Below, in pieces: positions 16,842-25,727 of a DNA stretch of 64,000 nt (position 1 is its first letter; every line of letters starts with the position of its first letter). Location of the stretch: the NCBI RefSeq assembly GCF_012927345.1, contig NZ_JABBGJ010000015.1, forward strand, positions 115,501 through 179,500, given 5' to 3'. Both the position numbers and the translations under genes were made by a program. Below the pieces are notes generated by a model that searched no databases, was not told where the DNA came from, and was given only the letters and a program-made list of their open reading frames with translations. This DNA comes from Paraburkholderia polaris. Lineage in GTDB: Bacteria; Pseudomonadota; Gammaproteobacteria; Burkholderiales; Burkholderiaceae.

Positions 16842-17255
16842 ATGCGATTCATGATCATAGTAAAGGCCACGGCCGTCAGCGAAGCTGGCGCCCCACCGGA
16901 CGATGCCCTGATGGCCGTCATGGGCACATACCATGAAGAACTGGCCAAGGCCGGTGTGCTGCTCGACGCAACCGGCCTGCAACCAAGTTCGAAAGGCTGG
17001 CGCATCCACTACAGCGCGGGCAAGCGCACGGTCATCGACGGTCCGTTCGCGGAAACCAAGGAACTGATCGCCGGCTACACGCTGATTCAGGTTCGCTCCC
17101 GCGAAGAAGCCATGGAATGGGCGCGGCGGTTTCCGGCGCCGTTCGGCGAGCAGGCTGAAGGCGAAATCGAAGTGCGGCAACTGTATGAACTCGAGGACTT
17201 CGAGCCGAGCCCAGAAGTGGAGCGCTTCCGAAAACTGGACGCGGCCAAACATTGA
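16842..17255 (+). CDS. YciI/DGPF-domain protein 2
   Basis: 137 residues starting RFMIIVKATAVSEAG, with the signature VIDGPFAETKELIAGYTLIQV and a C-terminal EVRQLYELEDFEPS. An AAGGAG-type site precedes the ATG. It is followed after 17 bases by a VOC gene and then the sigma factor, forming a compact unit. It is similar to the DGPF protein upstream but longer at the C-terminus, so the two are probably diverged duplicates. Confidence 0.92.
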   Translation: MRFMIIVKATAVSEAGAPPDDALMAVMGTYHEELAKAGVLLDATGLQPSSKGWRIHYSAGKRTVIDGPFAETKELIAGYTLIQVRSREEAMEWARRFPAPFGEQAEGEIEVRQLYELEDFEPSPEVERFRKLDAAKH

Positions 17256-17272
17256 TTCCGACGGATTCCATC

Positions 17273-17680
17273 ATGCATAAGCAGATCTACGTCAATCTCG
17301 CTGTCGACGACCTCGAACGGTCGAAGGCTTTCTTCAGCGCGATCGGTTTCAGCTTCGAGGCGCAGTTCACCAACGAGCAGGCCGCGTGTCTGATCCTCGG
17401 CGAGAACCTCTACGCGATGCTGCTGGTCAAGGACCTGTTCAAGTCCTTTACGCGCAAGTCGCTTTGCAATCCGAAGGAAAGCACTGAAGCGTTGTTGGGC
17501 CTGTCATGCGAGAGCCGGGGCGAGGTGGATGCGCTGGTCGCGAAGGCGCTCGCCGCCGGCGGCGCGGTGCCGCGCGCGCCGCAGGACTACGGCTTCATGT
17601 ACGGGCACGGCTTCGAAGATATCGACGGACACATCTGGGAGCTGATCTACATGGACCCGAACGCCAGGGCAACGGGCTGA
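17273..17680 (+). CDS. VOC (glyoxalase/bleomycin-resistance fold) family protein
   Basis: 135 residues from ATG 17273. The start YVNLAVDDLERSKAFFSAIGF is the standard first beta-alpha-beta unit of the family. FMYGHGFEDIDGHIWELIYMD carries the conserved metal-ligand region. Members in ECF42 loci are of the PhnB/LpqB-like glyoxalase kind. The gene ends 4 bases before the sigma factor start, indicating translational coupling. Substrate unknown. Confidence 0.9.
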   Translation: MHKQIYVNLAVDDLERSKAFFSAIGFSFEAQFTNEQAACLILGENLYAMLLVKDLFKSFTRKSLCNPKESTEALLGLSCESRGEVDALVAKALAAGGAVPRAPQDYGFMYGHGFEDIDGHIWELIYMDPNARATG

Positions 17681-17684
17681 TCCC

Positions 17685-18962
17685 GTGACAACACCGGCCA
17701 CCCATCGTGCCATCGAGGCAGTCTGGCGGATCGAATCCGCCAAGGTCATCGCCCACGTCGCGCGGATCGTACGCGACGTGGGACTTGCTGAAGAGCTGGC
17801 GCAGGACGCGCTGGTGGCGGCGCTCGAGCATTGGCCTGAGGCGGGCGTGCCCGACAATCCGGGAGCGTGGCTGATGGCGACCGCGAAGAACCGCGCCCTC
17901 GACCGCTTGCGCCAGGAAGCGCTGCACGCCCGCAAGCGTGAGGAGTTGGGCCACGATCTCGACGCATTGGAGGCGCACCTCGTGCCGGATTTCGTCGATA
18001 CCCTCGATGCCGCACGCGCCGACGATATCGGCGACGACCTGCTGCGGCTGGTGTTCACGGCGTGCCACCCGGTGTTGTCTACCGACGCACGCGTCGCGCT
18101 GACGCTGCGCCTGCTCGGCGGCCTCACCACGGACGAAATCGCACGCGCGTTCCTCGTGCCCGAGCCGACCATCGCGCAGCGCATCGTGCGGGCCAAGCGC
18201 ACGCTGTCGGCGGCCAAGGTGCCGTTCGACGTGCCGCAAGCGGATGCGCGTGCACCGCGGCTCGCCTCAGTACTGCAGGTGATCTATCTGATTTTCAACG
18301 AAGGTTATTCGGCCACCGCCGGCGACGACTGGATGCGCCCGGCGTTGTGCGAGGAAGCGCTGCGCCTGGGGCGTGTGCTCAGCGGGCTTGTGCCGGACGA
18401 AAGCGAAGTGCATGGTCTCGTCGCGTTGATGGAAATCCAGGCGTCACGCACACACGCGCGTACCGATGCCGAGGGCAGGCCGGTGCTGCTGCTCGATCAG
18501 GACCGCAGCCGCTGGGACCCGCTGCTGATCCGTCGCGGGTTGGCCGCGCTCGCCACCTCGCACGCGTTGGGCGGCGCGAGCGGCCCGTATGCGTTGCAGG
18601 CCGCGCTGGCCGCGTGTCATGCGCGCGCCCGCCGCGCCGAAGAGACCGACTGGGCGCAGATCGTCGCGTTGTACGACGCGCTGGCGCAGGTGGCGCCTTC
18701 GCCCGTGGTCGAGTTGAACCGGGCGGTAGCAGTCGGCATGGCGTTCGGACCGGCTGCGGGTTTGGAAATCGTCGATGCGCTCGCAGCCGATGCAGCGCTC
18801 GCGAACTACCACTGGTTGCCGAGCGTGCGCGGCGATCTGTTGGAGAAACTCGGTCGCGTGGAAGAGGCGCGCGCCGAATTCGAACGCGCCGCCGCGATGA
18901 CGCGTAATGCGCGCGAGCGCGAGCTGTTGCTCGAGCGTGCCGCGCGTGGCATCGCGCATTGA
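17685..18962 (+). CDS. ECF-family RNA polymerase sigma factor, ECF42-like with C-terminal extension
   Basis: 425 residues from GTG 17685. Sigma region 2 is visible (VGLAEELAQDALVAALEHWP, NPGAWLMATAKNRALDRLR). Region 4 follows (TLRLLGGLTTDEIARAFLVP with TIAQRIVRAKRTL). A long helical extension then begins at about residue 190 (VLQVIYLIFNEGYSATAG). That extension replaces the anti-sigma control found in other ECFs and is typical of group ECF42, which is normally paired with DGPF genes exactly as seen here. No anti-sigma gene is adjacent. Confidence 0.92.
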   Translation: MTTPATHRAIEAVWRIESAKVIAHVARIVRDVGLAEELAQDALVAALEHWPEAGVPDNPGAWLMATAKNRALDRLRQEALHARKREELGHDLDALEAHLVPDFVDTLDAARADDIGDDLLRLVFTACHPVLSTDARVALTLRLLGGLTTDEIARAFLVPEPTIAQRIVRAKRTLSAAKVPFDVPQADARAPRLASVLQVIYLIFNEGYSATAGDDWMRPALCEEALRLGRVLSGLVPDESEVHGLVALMEIQASRTHARTDAEGRPVLLLDQDRSRWDPLLIRRGLAALATSHALGGASGPYALQAALAACHARARRAEETDWAQIVALYDALAQVAPSPVVELNRAVAVGMAFGPAAGLEIVDALAADAALANYHWLPSVRGDLLEKLGRVEEARAEFERAAAMTRNARERELLLERAARGIAH

Positions 18963-19001
18963 GTGGTGCTGCGCATCGAGTCTGAGCCGTTTAGCGCCGC
19001 A

Positions 19002-19691
19002 TCAGTCGGCGCAGGCCCACAACAGATAGAACTCGCGTGGGCCAAATTCTTGCGGTGGATCGAGCAGCGGCTCGACGTAACGTGTGATGCCTATCCGGTC
19101 GAAACCCGCGGCCAGGCAGGCGGCTTCCAGAGCGGCCGCATTGTCGACGGCGAAACCGTATTTGGCGAACGGCATTTCCGCGGCAGCCTCAGGCGTGATG
19201 GCCGCGATGACCAACACACCACCCGCGCGCAGCACGCGATGTGTTTCCTTCAAACCCCCGATCAGATCAGGCCAAAAATACGTCGTGTTGATCGTAATGG
19301 CTTTGTCGAAGGAACCTGACGGAAATGGCAAAGACATGACGTCGGCGGTTTCGAGCCAGACCTGGCCATCGCGGACGAAGCTTGCGTTGCGACGGCGGGC
19401 CTCGGCGATCATGGTCGGCGATAGATCGATGCCGGTGAAGAGGAGTCCCGCGGCTTGATCCAGTACAGACGCGATATGACCACCGTTGCCCAGGCCGATC
19501 TCGAGAATCCGCTCATTCGCGCGCAGGTCGAGTAGATCAAAGGCCGCGTCGATGACGGCGAGATTTGAACGCTCCAGCATGTCGCCGACTGCCAGGCCGA
19601 TCTCGCCAGTCGGGCAGCCGAGTTGCGGAAGCAGAATACTTTCGTCGAGGTTCGCGACCAAGTCGCTTGCAGCGTTGGGAGATGCGTTCAC
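19002..19691 (-). CDS. class I SAM-dependent methyltransferase
   Basis: 229 residues from GTG 19691, chosen because GGAGG lies 7 bases upstream. Motif I is ILEIGLGNGGHIASVL, followed by FTGIDLSPTMIAEARRR (motif II). LPFPSGSFDKAITINTTYFW and the ubiE-like LKETHRVLRAGGVLVIAAI come next. Substrate is not predictable. It is convergent with the sigma factor gene. Confidence 0.88.
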   Translation of the reverse strand: MNASPNAASDLVANLDESILLPQLGCPTGEIGLAVGDMLERSNLAVIDAAFDLLDLRANERILEIGLGNGGHIASVLDQAAGLLFTGIDLSPTMIAEARRRNASFVRDGQVWLETADVMSLPFPSGSFDKAITINTTYFWPDLIGGLKETHRVLRAGGVLVIAAITPEAAAEMPFAKYGFAVDNAAALEAACLAAGFDRIGITRYVEPLLDPPQEFGPREFYLLWACAD

Positions 19692-19784
19692 GGTAAGTCC
19701 TCCATGACAGGTTGCGCTCAATACGGCAGCGCGGACACGCGATGCAAGATCGCGGCGCCCTTAATTTATGTCATGAAAGTTGGA

Positions 19785-20012
19785 CTACTGAGCATCCAAT
19801 CCGCGCGTCTTTGACTTATAACAAGGCGGCGCGCGGAGGGTTTTAGGACTTACGTGAGGCGCACGAGAGAGATCTACCAGTATCAACTGGCGCACGCCTA
19901 ACGCGATGATCAGGCCGCCGCACACGCGATCGATGCACGCCTTGTAGCGCCGGTACGCCGACGCAATCCGCGCACGCGACAACGTGAGCGCGACGAAGCC
20001 ATACCCGCTGCT
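19785..20012 (-). pseudogene. C-terminal remnant of a LysE/RhtB-family exporter
   Basis: The minus-strand frame reads GYGFVALTLSRARIASAYRR, then a final hydrophobic helix with VCGGLIIALGVRQLIL. This is the usual C-terminus of LysE-type amino-acid exporters. The upstream four helices are missing, because the frame runs into the 3' end of the DUF4337 gene without any related sequence. It is a deletion relic. Confidence 0.6.
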
Positions 20013-20031
20013 CGCCGCGCCGTTCTCGCAA

Positions 20032-20610
20032 TCAAGCTGAAAAGAACGCCATGGCGGCAGTGATCACACCCCCTGCCGCAATACCGAACGACAGATTGCG
20101 CAGCCACTTCTTGCGGGTCAGCAACGTGATCGCGCACAGGGCGATCGCCACCTGAATCAAGGTGGTGGCCTGCGCCCAGCGATGATGGCCGTGCAGCAGC
20201 GCTTCACTTTTAGCGTCGTTGTCCACGACTTCTTTTTCGATCGCTTCAGCCTTCACGCGGATCGGCTCTTTCTGCTGCTTGTACTTGTCGACGTCGGCGA
20301 CGAACTTCGCGTGAGCATCGGCATTGCCGAGCGACAGCGCCGCGCCGAGTTCAGCGAGATTCTCTTTCTCGCCTTTGGCCTGGTAGTAGTTCCATTGATT
20401 CGACGCTTCGGTCTTTTTGATGGCGGCTTCGTTCTTGTAGTACAGCGCCAGATTTTCGCTGTTGCCGCTCTGGTATGCGCACAGTGCGCCGATCGTCGCG
20501 AGGATCGCCGTCATCACGGCCATCCGGCTCGCAAAGGGGTCCTCGTCGTGGTGGCCGGCGTGTTCAACCGCATGGTCGTGCGGACCATGCACTTCATATT
20601 CTTCAGACAT
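20032..20610 (-). CDS. DUF4337-family membrane protein
   Basis: 192 residues from ATG 20610, with GGAG upstream. A His-rich N-terminus (HGPHDHAVEHAGHHDEDPF) precedes a first hydrophobic segment (MAVMTAILATIGALCAYQSG). Then come a long charged helical region (YYKNEAAIKKTEASNQWNYY onward) and two closing helices (TLIQVAIALCAITLLTRKK and LSFGIAAGGVITAAMAFF). This matches DUF4337, whose function is unknown. The 61 extra upstream codons of the open frame are not typical of the family. Confidence 0.85.
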   Translation of the reverse strand: MSEEYEVHGPHDHAVEHAGHHDEDPFASRMAVMTAILATIGALCAYQSGNSENLALYYKNEAAIKKTEASNQWNYYQAKGEKENLAELGAALSLGNADAHAKFVADVDKYKQQKEPIRVKAEAIEKEVVDNDAKSEALLHGHHRWAQATTLIQVAIALCAITLLTRKKWLRNLSFGIAAGGVITAAMAFFSA

Positions 20611-20761
20611 CCGATTCTCCGAGCGAAGCTTTTCTTGTGATCGCCGGGCGGGGCGCATGGCGGCGGCACATGCGCGGGCGACACTGCAAGCGCTGCGCGC
20701 CGGCCCGGCGGCCTCAATCTTAGCGTGAGGCGCCCGGTGATGGAAAAGGTATCGGCGCGAA

Positions 20762-20794
20762 GAGACGCCAATGAGACGCCAATGAGACGCCAAT
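20762..20794. repeat. three tandem copies of an 11-bp repeat
   Basis: GAGACGCCAAT repeated three times without mismatch, with a degenerate fourth unit to the right. It lies in the short space between the XapX and DUF4337 genes. Probably a replication-slippage repeat; it could shift the spacing of the DUF4337 downstream region only. Confidence 0.85.
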
Positions 20795-20802
20795 GAGAGG
20801 CG

Positions 20803-20979
20803 TCAATGAATGCCGATCGCCAGCCACGTTCGCACTAACGGGATCACGTGCTCGCCGGCAAGCATGCCGAGCAGCCCGACTAGCGCGACCGTCGGCGGCG
20901 CAGGCGATTTCACCTGCATCACGCTGTAGAGCAAACCGACTACAACGCCGGCCGCGAGCGAGATCAAATACGCTTTCAT
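20803..20979 (-). CDS. XapX-domain small membrane protein
   Basis: 58 residues from ATG 20979. The first helix AYLISLAAGVVVGLLYSVMQ is followed by SPAPPTVALVGLLGMLAGEH and a C-terminal VIPLVRTWL, the complete XapX domain. Function of the family is unknown. It is encoded just downstream of a quinone oxidoreductase on the same strand. Confidence 0.88.
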   Translation of the reverse strand: MKAYLISLAAGVVVGLLYSVMQVKSPAPPTVALVGLLGMLAGEHVIPLVRTWLAIGIH

Positions 20980-21034
20980 GTTTGATATACCCATCTGAAA
21001 TGCGGGCTGCCACGCCCGCCGGTCGCTTCGGCAA

Positions 21035-22000
21035 TTACATCGTGATGACCACCCGGCCGCGCGTGCCGGCAGCCACCGCCGCATAGGCTTCGCGCGCACG
21101 TTCGAGCGGGAATTCATGCGCGATGGCCGGCCCTTGCAGCTTGCCGCTTTCGAAGCCTTCCACCAGCGCCGTCATCATCGGCGCAGATTCGGCGACGCCC
21201 AGCTTGGCGCTGTCCACGCCGAGCAGTTGCGTTTCGTTGTGATAGAAGTCGATCAGGTCGAATTCCACGCGGCGTTTTCCCGTCGCGCTGATTTCCAGCA
21301 CCCGGCCGCGGCGTTTGACGAGGCTCAGTGCGATCCCGAACGCCACGCCGCCGACGGTGTCGTACACCACGTCCGCGCCGACGCCGCCTGTCAGGGCCTT
21401 TACGCGCTCGGTGACGTTTTCGTCGAACGGAACGTAGTCGTCGATCAGTCGGCCCGCGGGTGTATCGGTGGAAAGCGGCTGGCGGTCGACCCCGATCACG
21501 CGAGCGCCCCGCGCTTTTGCAATCTGCACCACCGCGCCGCCGACGCCGCCACCCGCACCGATTACGACGATCGTCTCGCCCGTTTGCAGGTGTGCGTACT
21601 CGACCGTGCCGAGCCACGCGACCACGAAGTTCACGCCGATCGCCGAGGCCTCTGCGTGGCTGAGCGTGGTGGGCTTGCGCGACAGACCGGCGAGCGGAAT
21701 CTTGATGAATTCGGCGTGCGTGCCGTCGCGCGTGAAGCCGATGTCGCCGCCGGTGCCCCAGACTTCAGCGCCGAGCCATGCCTGCGGGCCGTCCACCACG
21801 ACACCGCTGAAGTCGCGGCCGGGCGTGCGCGGCAGGACGGTGTGTTCGAAATGGCCGGACACGTTCTTGACGTCGCTCGGATTCACCGAGGCCGCCTTGA
21901 TCTGGACGACGGCGCTGTCCGCGTCGGCTTGGGGCGTCGGCAGATCGGCGTATTCGAGCACCTCGGGGTTGCCAAAAGTCTTGAACTGAATCGCCTTCAT
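21035..22000 (-). CDS. zinc-independent MDR alcohol dehydrogenase / quinone oxidoreductase
   Basis: 321-residue NADPH-dependent oxidoreductase. KAIQFKTFGNPEVLEYADLP opens the GroES-like domain, and the nucleotide-binding motif is VIGAGGGVGGAVVQIAKARG near residue 150. GADVVYDTVGGVAF is typical of quinone-oxidoreductase branches. The structural zinc cysteines of classical alcohol dehydrogenases are absent. It may belong to a small stress unit with the XapX gene (56 bases downstream). The AraC-type gene upstream is on the same strand. Confidence 0.88.
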   Translation of the reverse strand: MKAIQFKTFGNPEVLEYADLPTPQADADSAVVQIKAASVNPSDVKNVSGHFEHTVLPRTPGRDFSGVVVDGPQAWLGAEVWGTGGDIGFTRDGTHAEFIKIPLAGLSRKPTTLSHAEASAIGVNFVVAWLGTVEYAHLQTGETIVVIGAGGGVGGAVVQIAKARGARVIGVDRQPLSTDTPAGRLIDDYVPFDENVTERVKALTGGVGADVVYDTVGGVAFGIALSLVKRRGRVLEISATGKRRVEFDLIDFYHNETQLLGVDSAKLGVAESAPMMTALVEGFESGKLQGPAIAHEFPLERAREAYAAVAAGTRGRVVITM

Positions 22001-22167
22001 TGCGTGTCACTCCTGTCGGGTCTTGCGCTGCGTCGTGCAGCAGATGAGCGTAGTCTAAGTGACCGGCGCGGCGGTGTTGAGACAAAGACTTTCGAATATC
22101 GGACAAAACGTGCCGTGGATCAGCTCAGGGCCGTGTTGGGGGCCGTTTACCCGTCAGCGCGAATGGC

Positions 22168-23076
22168 TCACCTGTCCGCGGACAGCTTGTCTCGTGCCTG
22201 CTCCGGCGAAGCTTCGGAGGTCGCCTCGCTGAGCGTGCCGCTCGGATCGAAGCCGGTTGGCGGCGCGCCCAACTCGCGCCGGAACATGTCGCTGAAGCTG
22301 CTCGGCTGGAAGCCCAGCGAACGCGCGATGCTGCTGACCGAGCGGCCCTCGGCCAGGCCTGACACGGCCACTGCCAGTTGCACCTGACGCCGCCATTCGG
22401 CAAACCCCACTCCCAACTCACGCGTGAACAGGCGTGCCAGCGTCCGCACGCTCGCGCCGACCGAGGCCGCATGCTGTTCGAAGCTGATCGCAATCGATGG
22501 GTTGTCGATCACCGCGCGGCACAACGCATCGAGCCGCCGGTCCGAAGCATCGGGCAGCGCGATGCGCAGCGACGAGCGGGGCGCGTGCCCCAACTCCAGC
22601 ATAGCGAGACGATACGCGGCTTCGAGATAGGTTTCGTCGCGAGCGTGGGTGCGTTCGTGATCCGCAATCGATGTGATGAGTTCGCGCAGCAGGCCGTTGA
22701 TCTCGAACACGTCGCTGCGCCGGCTCAGATGGCCGACGTTGCGCTCGTGCAGATAGAGATTGCGCATCTCCACGTCGCTCATCATGTGGATGGAGTGCAC
22801 GGTGCCGGCCGGCAGCCAGACCGCGCGCTGCGGCGGCACCACCAGCGCCTCGCGGCCGACTTCCACCCACATCACGCCCGATACCGCATACAGAACCTGC
22901 GCCCACGTATGCGAATGAGGCTCGATGCGCAGCCCACGCGGATAGCGCCGCGCGAGGGAGCGGGCGTCGGCATCGTCGTGAAGTTCGGGTGGGCGGGCTT
23001 TGGGCACGGAAGTTCGGTTCGCTGTTCGCGGTCGCGCACGGAGATTGCGGACCCTGCTGGTCCGTGTGCGAAGCAT
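22168..23076 (-). CDS. AraC-family transcriptional regulator with cupin sensor domain
   Basis: 302 residues. The N-terminal cupin is visible (GLRIEPHSHTWAQVLYAVSG, VVPPQRAVWLPAGTVHSI). The C-terminal AraC double helix-turn-helix starts near residue 185 (SFEQHAASVGASVRTLARLF, then SSIARSLGFQPSSFSDMFRR). The last 25 residues are a low-complexity tail. It lies 167 bp upstream of the quinone oxidoreductase on the same strand and may regulate it or the AEC transporter. Ligand unknown. Confidence 0.88.
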   Translation of the reverse strand: MLRTRTSRVRNLRARPRTANRTSVPKARPPELHDDADARSLARRYPRGLRIEPHSHTWAQVLYAVSGVMWVEVGREALVVPPQRAVWLPAGTVHSIHMMSDVEMRNLYLHERNVGHLSRRSDVFEINGLLRELITSIADHERTHARDETYLEAAYRLAMLELGHAPRSSLRIALPDASDRRLDALCRAVIDNPSIAISFEQHAASVGASVRTLARLFTRELGVGFAEWRRQVQLAVAVSGLAEGRSVSSIARSLGFQPSSFSDMFRRELGAPPTGFDPSGTLSEATSEASPEQARDKLSADR

Positions 23077-23115
23077 AGCGCGAGGCGTGGGGCGGCGGAT
23101 ATTCTCCCGTTCCGC

Positions 23116-24060
23116 TTACGTGCGATGCCCCATCACCAGCAGCAATAACGACAGGGTCACGACCGACCCGACCGTCGACAGCAAAATCGTGCGCGAGGTG
23201 ATGTGCGCCTCGCGGCGGTAGAACTCGGCCAGCATGAATGGGCCGGTACCGGTGGGCAACGCGGCCAGCACGACAGCCATCTCGACCAGCGTGGATGAGA
23301 GCCCGAACACGCGCGCCGCGAGCCACCAGGTCAGCGCCGGCTGCGCCAGCAGCTTGACGCCAGTCAGCAGCAGCGAGATGCCGCGCGAGCCCGCCTCGGA
23401 CGGGCGCTTTTCCGCGAGGAACAAGCCAAGACTCACCAACGCGCATGGACTGGCGGCACCGCTCAGCAGCTTCAGAAATGTCTCCGCGCTTTGCGGCAAC
23501 GCGACGTGGGTGCTTGCGAACAGTACGCCCGCAATCGGCGACACGATCAACGGATTGCGCGCCAGCGAGCCCAGCACTTTCAGACCCAGCTTGTGCGGCG
23601 TGCGTTCGGTCTGCAAGCCGACTTCGATCAGCACGATTGCAACCGCAAAAAGCACACACGCGACGAGGATCGTGGCGATCGTGGTTGGCGTCAGGCTGGC
23701 TGAGCCGAACGCGATCATGCCAAGCGGAAAGCCGATATAGCCGGTGTTCGGATACGACGCCGCAGTCGCGTCGACGCTCGCGTCGGCCAGCTGCCGGCCA
23801 CTCAGCATGCGCATGGCGAGAATCAGCAGAAACACGCTGATGCACCCGATCGAAAACGCCGCGACGAAGGCCGGCTGATAGAGCTGCTGCCACGTGGCAT
23901 GCGCCATCGTGTCGAACAGCAGCGCCGGCAGCGCCAGCCAGACCACGAAGCGATTCAGCTCGGACGCGGAGTTCGGTCCAAGCACGCCGCGCCGGCGACA
24001 AGCAAAGCCCGCGAAAATCAGGCCGAACACGGGAAGCAGAATCTCGAGAGTAGCTAACAT
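23116..24060 (-). CDS. AEC-family (auxin efflux carrier type) transporter
   Basis: 314-residue inner-membrane protein from ATG 24060 with about ten hydrophobic helices. ILLPVFGLIFAGFACRRRGV opens the protein. NRFVVWLALPALLFDTMA and the central NTGYIGFPLGMIAFG match the AEC fold (malonate/malate exporters and auxin carriers). Upstream codons to 24162 are not family-like. Substrate unknown. It is collinear with the upstream membrane protein gene. Confidence 0.88.
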   Translation of the reverse strand: MLATLEILLPVFGLIFAGFACRRRGVLGPNSASELNRFVVWLALPALLFDTMAHATWQQLYQPAFVAAFSIGCISVFLLILAMRMLSGRQLADASVDATAASYPNTGYIGFPLGMIAFGSASLTPTTIATILVACVLFAVAIVLIEVGLQTERTPHKLGLKVLGSLARNPLIVSPIAGVLFASTHVALPQSAETFLKLLSGAASPCALVSLGLFLAEKRPSEAGSRGISLLLTGVKLLAQPALTWWLAARVFGLSSTLVEMAVVLAALPTGTGPFMLAEFYRREAHITSRTILLSTVGSVVTLSLLLLVMGHRT

Positions 24061-24133
24061 CGGTGCAAAGGGCGTGGGCGGAGAGCGGGATGCGTGGCTG
24101 GTGCGGTTTCTCGAGCTGGCGTGAGGGGCTGCT

Positions 24134-24805
24134 TCATGAGTTCGCCAGACGGTCCGTAGCATTCGGAGGGTCTGCCGGATCGGGTGGATAGCGCATGGCG
24201 TCCTGCTTGAGGCGCCGTCGGCACCAGAACGTCCAGACCGTTAAACCGGCATAGACGCCGTAACGCAGCACCTCGGAGGCCAGCGCCGAGTGCGGATCGT
24301 TCGGCCACCGCCAGATGATCAGGGTGCGCAAGAGGTTCTCGCCGGTCATGCCCAGGCCCCATACGAGCGTCATCAACCGGATATAGGCGGCGAGCACGGG
24401 GCGTTCGCGCCAATGTTTTTCGTAGCTTTCGACGCTGCGGTGATCTTCGCGCGCCCTCGTCGAACGGCCGAGGTAAAACACCAGCGGCCGCGGAAAGGCC
24501 AGCGAGACGAGGAACGACACGCCGATCATCCCCGAGACCATTGGATCTTCTAGCGCCCGCATGTGCGAATCGCCGCCCGCTGCCATCGCGATCAGCGAGA
24601 GCATGATACCGACCAGCACGATTGCGCTGAGCGCATCGAAATGGCGGTGGCGTAACAGGTCCCAGCTCATCCACGCGATCAAGGGAAGCGCCGAGGCAAC
24701 CAGCGCGCCAAGATGGCCGTAGTGCGGGAACGCGAACCGGTAGGCGAGCCAGGGAAAGGCGACGTTCACGAGCAATGCGGAGAGGTAACGCAAGCGGGCT
24801 TTCAT
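24134..24805 (-). CDS. VC0807-like integral membrane protein
   Basis: 223 residues from ATG 24805. Several helices are clear (LRYLSALLVNVAFPWLAYRF, HYGHLGALVASALPLIAWMS, FDALSAIVLVGIMLSLIAMA, VSGMIGVSFLVSLAFPRPLV), and the C-terminus is basic and proline-rich. The pattern matches the VC0807 family of uncharacterised membrane proteins. The long upstream extension of the open frame (to 25021) lacks family similarity. Function unknown. Confidence 0.75.
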   Translation of the reverse strand: MKARLRYLSALLVNVAFPWLAYRFAFPHYGHLGALVASALPLIAWMSWDLLRHRHFDALSAIVLVGIMLSLIAMAAGGDSHMRALEDPMVSGMIGVSFLVSLAFPRPLVFYLGRSTRAREDHRSVESYEKHWRERPVLAAYIRLMTLVWGLGMTGENLLRTLIIWRWPNDPHSALASEVLRYGVYAGLTVWTFWCRRRLKQDAMRYPPDPADPPNATDRLANS

Positions 24806-25064
24806 GGACGGAGCGGCGATAATCGTGGCAATGAAGCGCGAGTCGCGCACGCCGGTTTTCGCCGTGCGCATCGCGCCGACGTGGCTGCGCGTGCGTATCC
24901 AGGGAGTGTAGGGCGAAGCCCCTTCGCATGCCAACGTTCGCAGTGCGGCGCGAGCGCCGCCTGGATTTTGGCAGTGAACCTGGCGCGCAAAAAATCTGCG
25001 ATCATCCCAGGCACTCTTCAACGCTCCTTATCCCAAAGCGTCCACGCCAACCACCAGCCCGCCT

Positions 25065-25607
25065 ATGTCCACCCGCCCCACGCTCCTCACCACCGACCGT
25101 CTGATCATGCGTCCGCACACGCGCGACGATTTCCTCGAGAGCTATGCGATGTGGTCCGATCCCGAAGTGATTCGCTATATCGGCGGCAAGCCGTTCACGC
25201 GTGAAGAAGTGTGGGCGCGCCTGCTGCGCTACGCCGGGCATTGGGCGATGCTGGGATACGGCTACTGGGTGGTGCGGGAAAAGGACAGCGGCCGGTTCCT
25301 GGGTGAAGTCGGCTTTGCCGACTACCACCGCGAGATCGAGCCTTCTTTGATGAACACACCTGAAATCGGCTGGGCACTCGACCCCGCCGTTCACAACCGC
25401 GGCTACGCGACTGAAGCCGTGCGCGCCGCACTCACGTGGGCCGATGCGTATTGGCCTGACGACGACACTGCCTGCATCATCGCGCCGGAGAACCAGCCGT
25501 CACTGCGCGTCGCACACAAGTGCGGTTACCGTGAGCATCTTCGCACGTCGTACAAAGGCAAGCCGACCATCGTGCTGCGGCGACCGGCAGGCGCAGGCGT
25601 TGCCTGA
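25065..25607 (+). CDS. GNAT-family N-acetyltransferase (RimJ/RimL type)
   Basis: 180 residues. LLTTDRLIMRPHTRDDFLES opens the RimL-like fold; GEVGFADYHR and EIGWALDPAVHNRGYATEAV contain the acetyl-CoA-binding region (Q/R-x-x-G-x-A variant R-G-Y-A). It ends PSLRVAHKCGYREHLRTSYK. Monocistronic and divergent from the VC0807-like gene. Acceptor substrate unknown. Confidence 0.9.
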   Translation: MSTRPTLLTTDRLIMRPHTRDDFLESYAMWSDPEVIRYIGGKPFTREEVWARLLRYAGHWAMLGYGYWVVREKDSGRFLGEVGFADYHREIEPSLMNTPEIGWALDPAVHNRGYATEAVRAALTWADAYWPDDDTACIIAPENQPSLRVAHKCGYREHLRTSYKGKPTIVLRRPAGAGVA

Positions 25608-25727
25608 GTTGTCGCGCGGCACCTCGCCTGAAGTTTCGTCAGTCTCTGAAGCTTCGGAATCGACAAGCCGGCGCACGCCGGCCACCTGGCCGGTATGCAA
25701 CCGCAACCGGCCCGCGAATCAGCTGCC

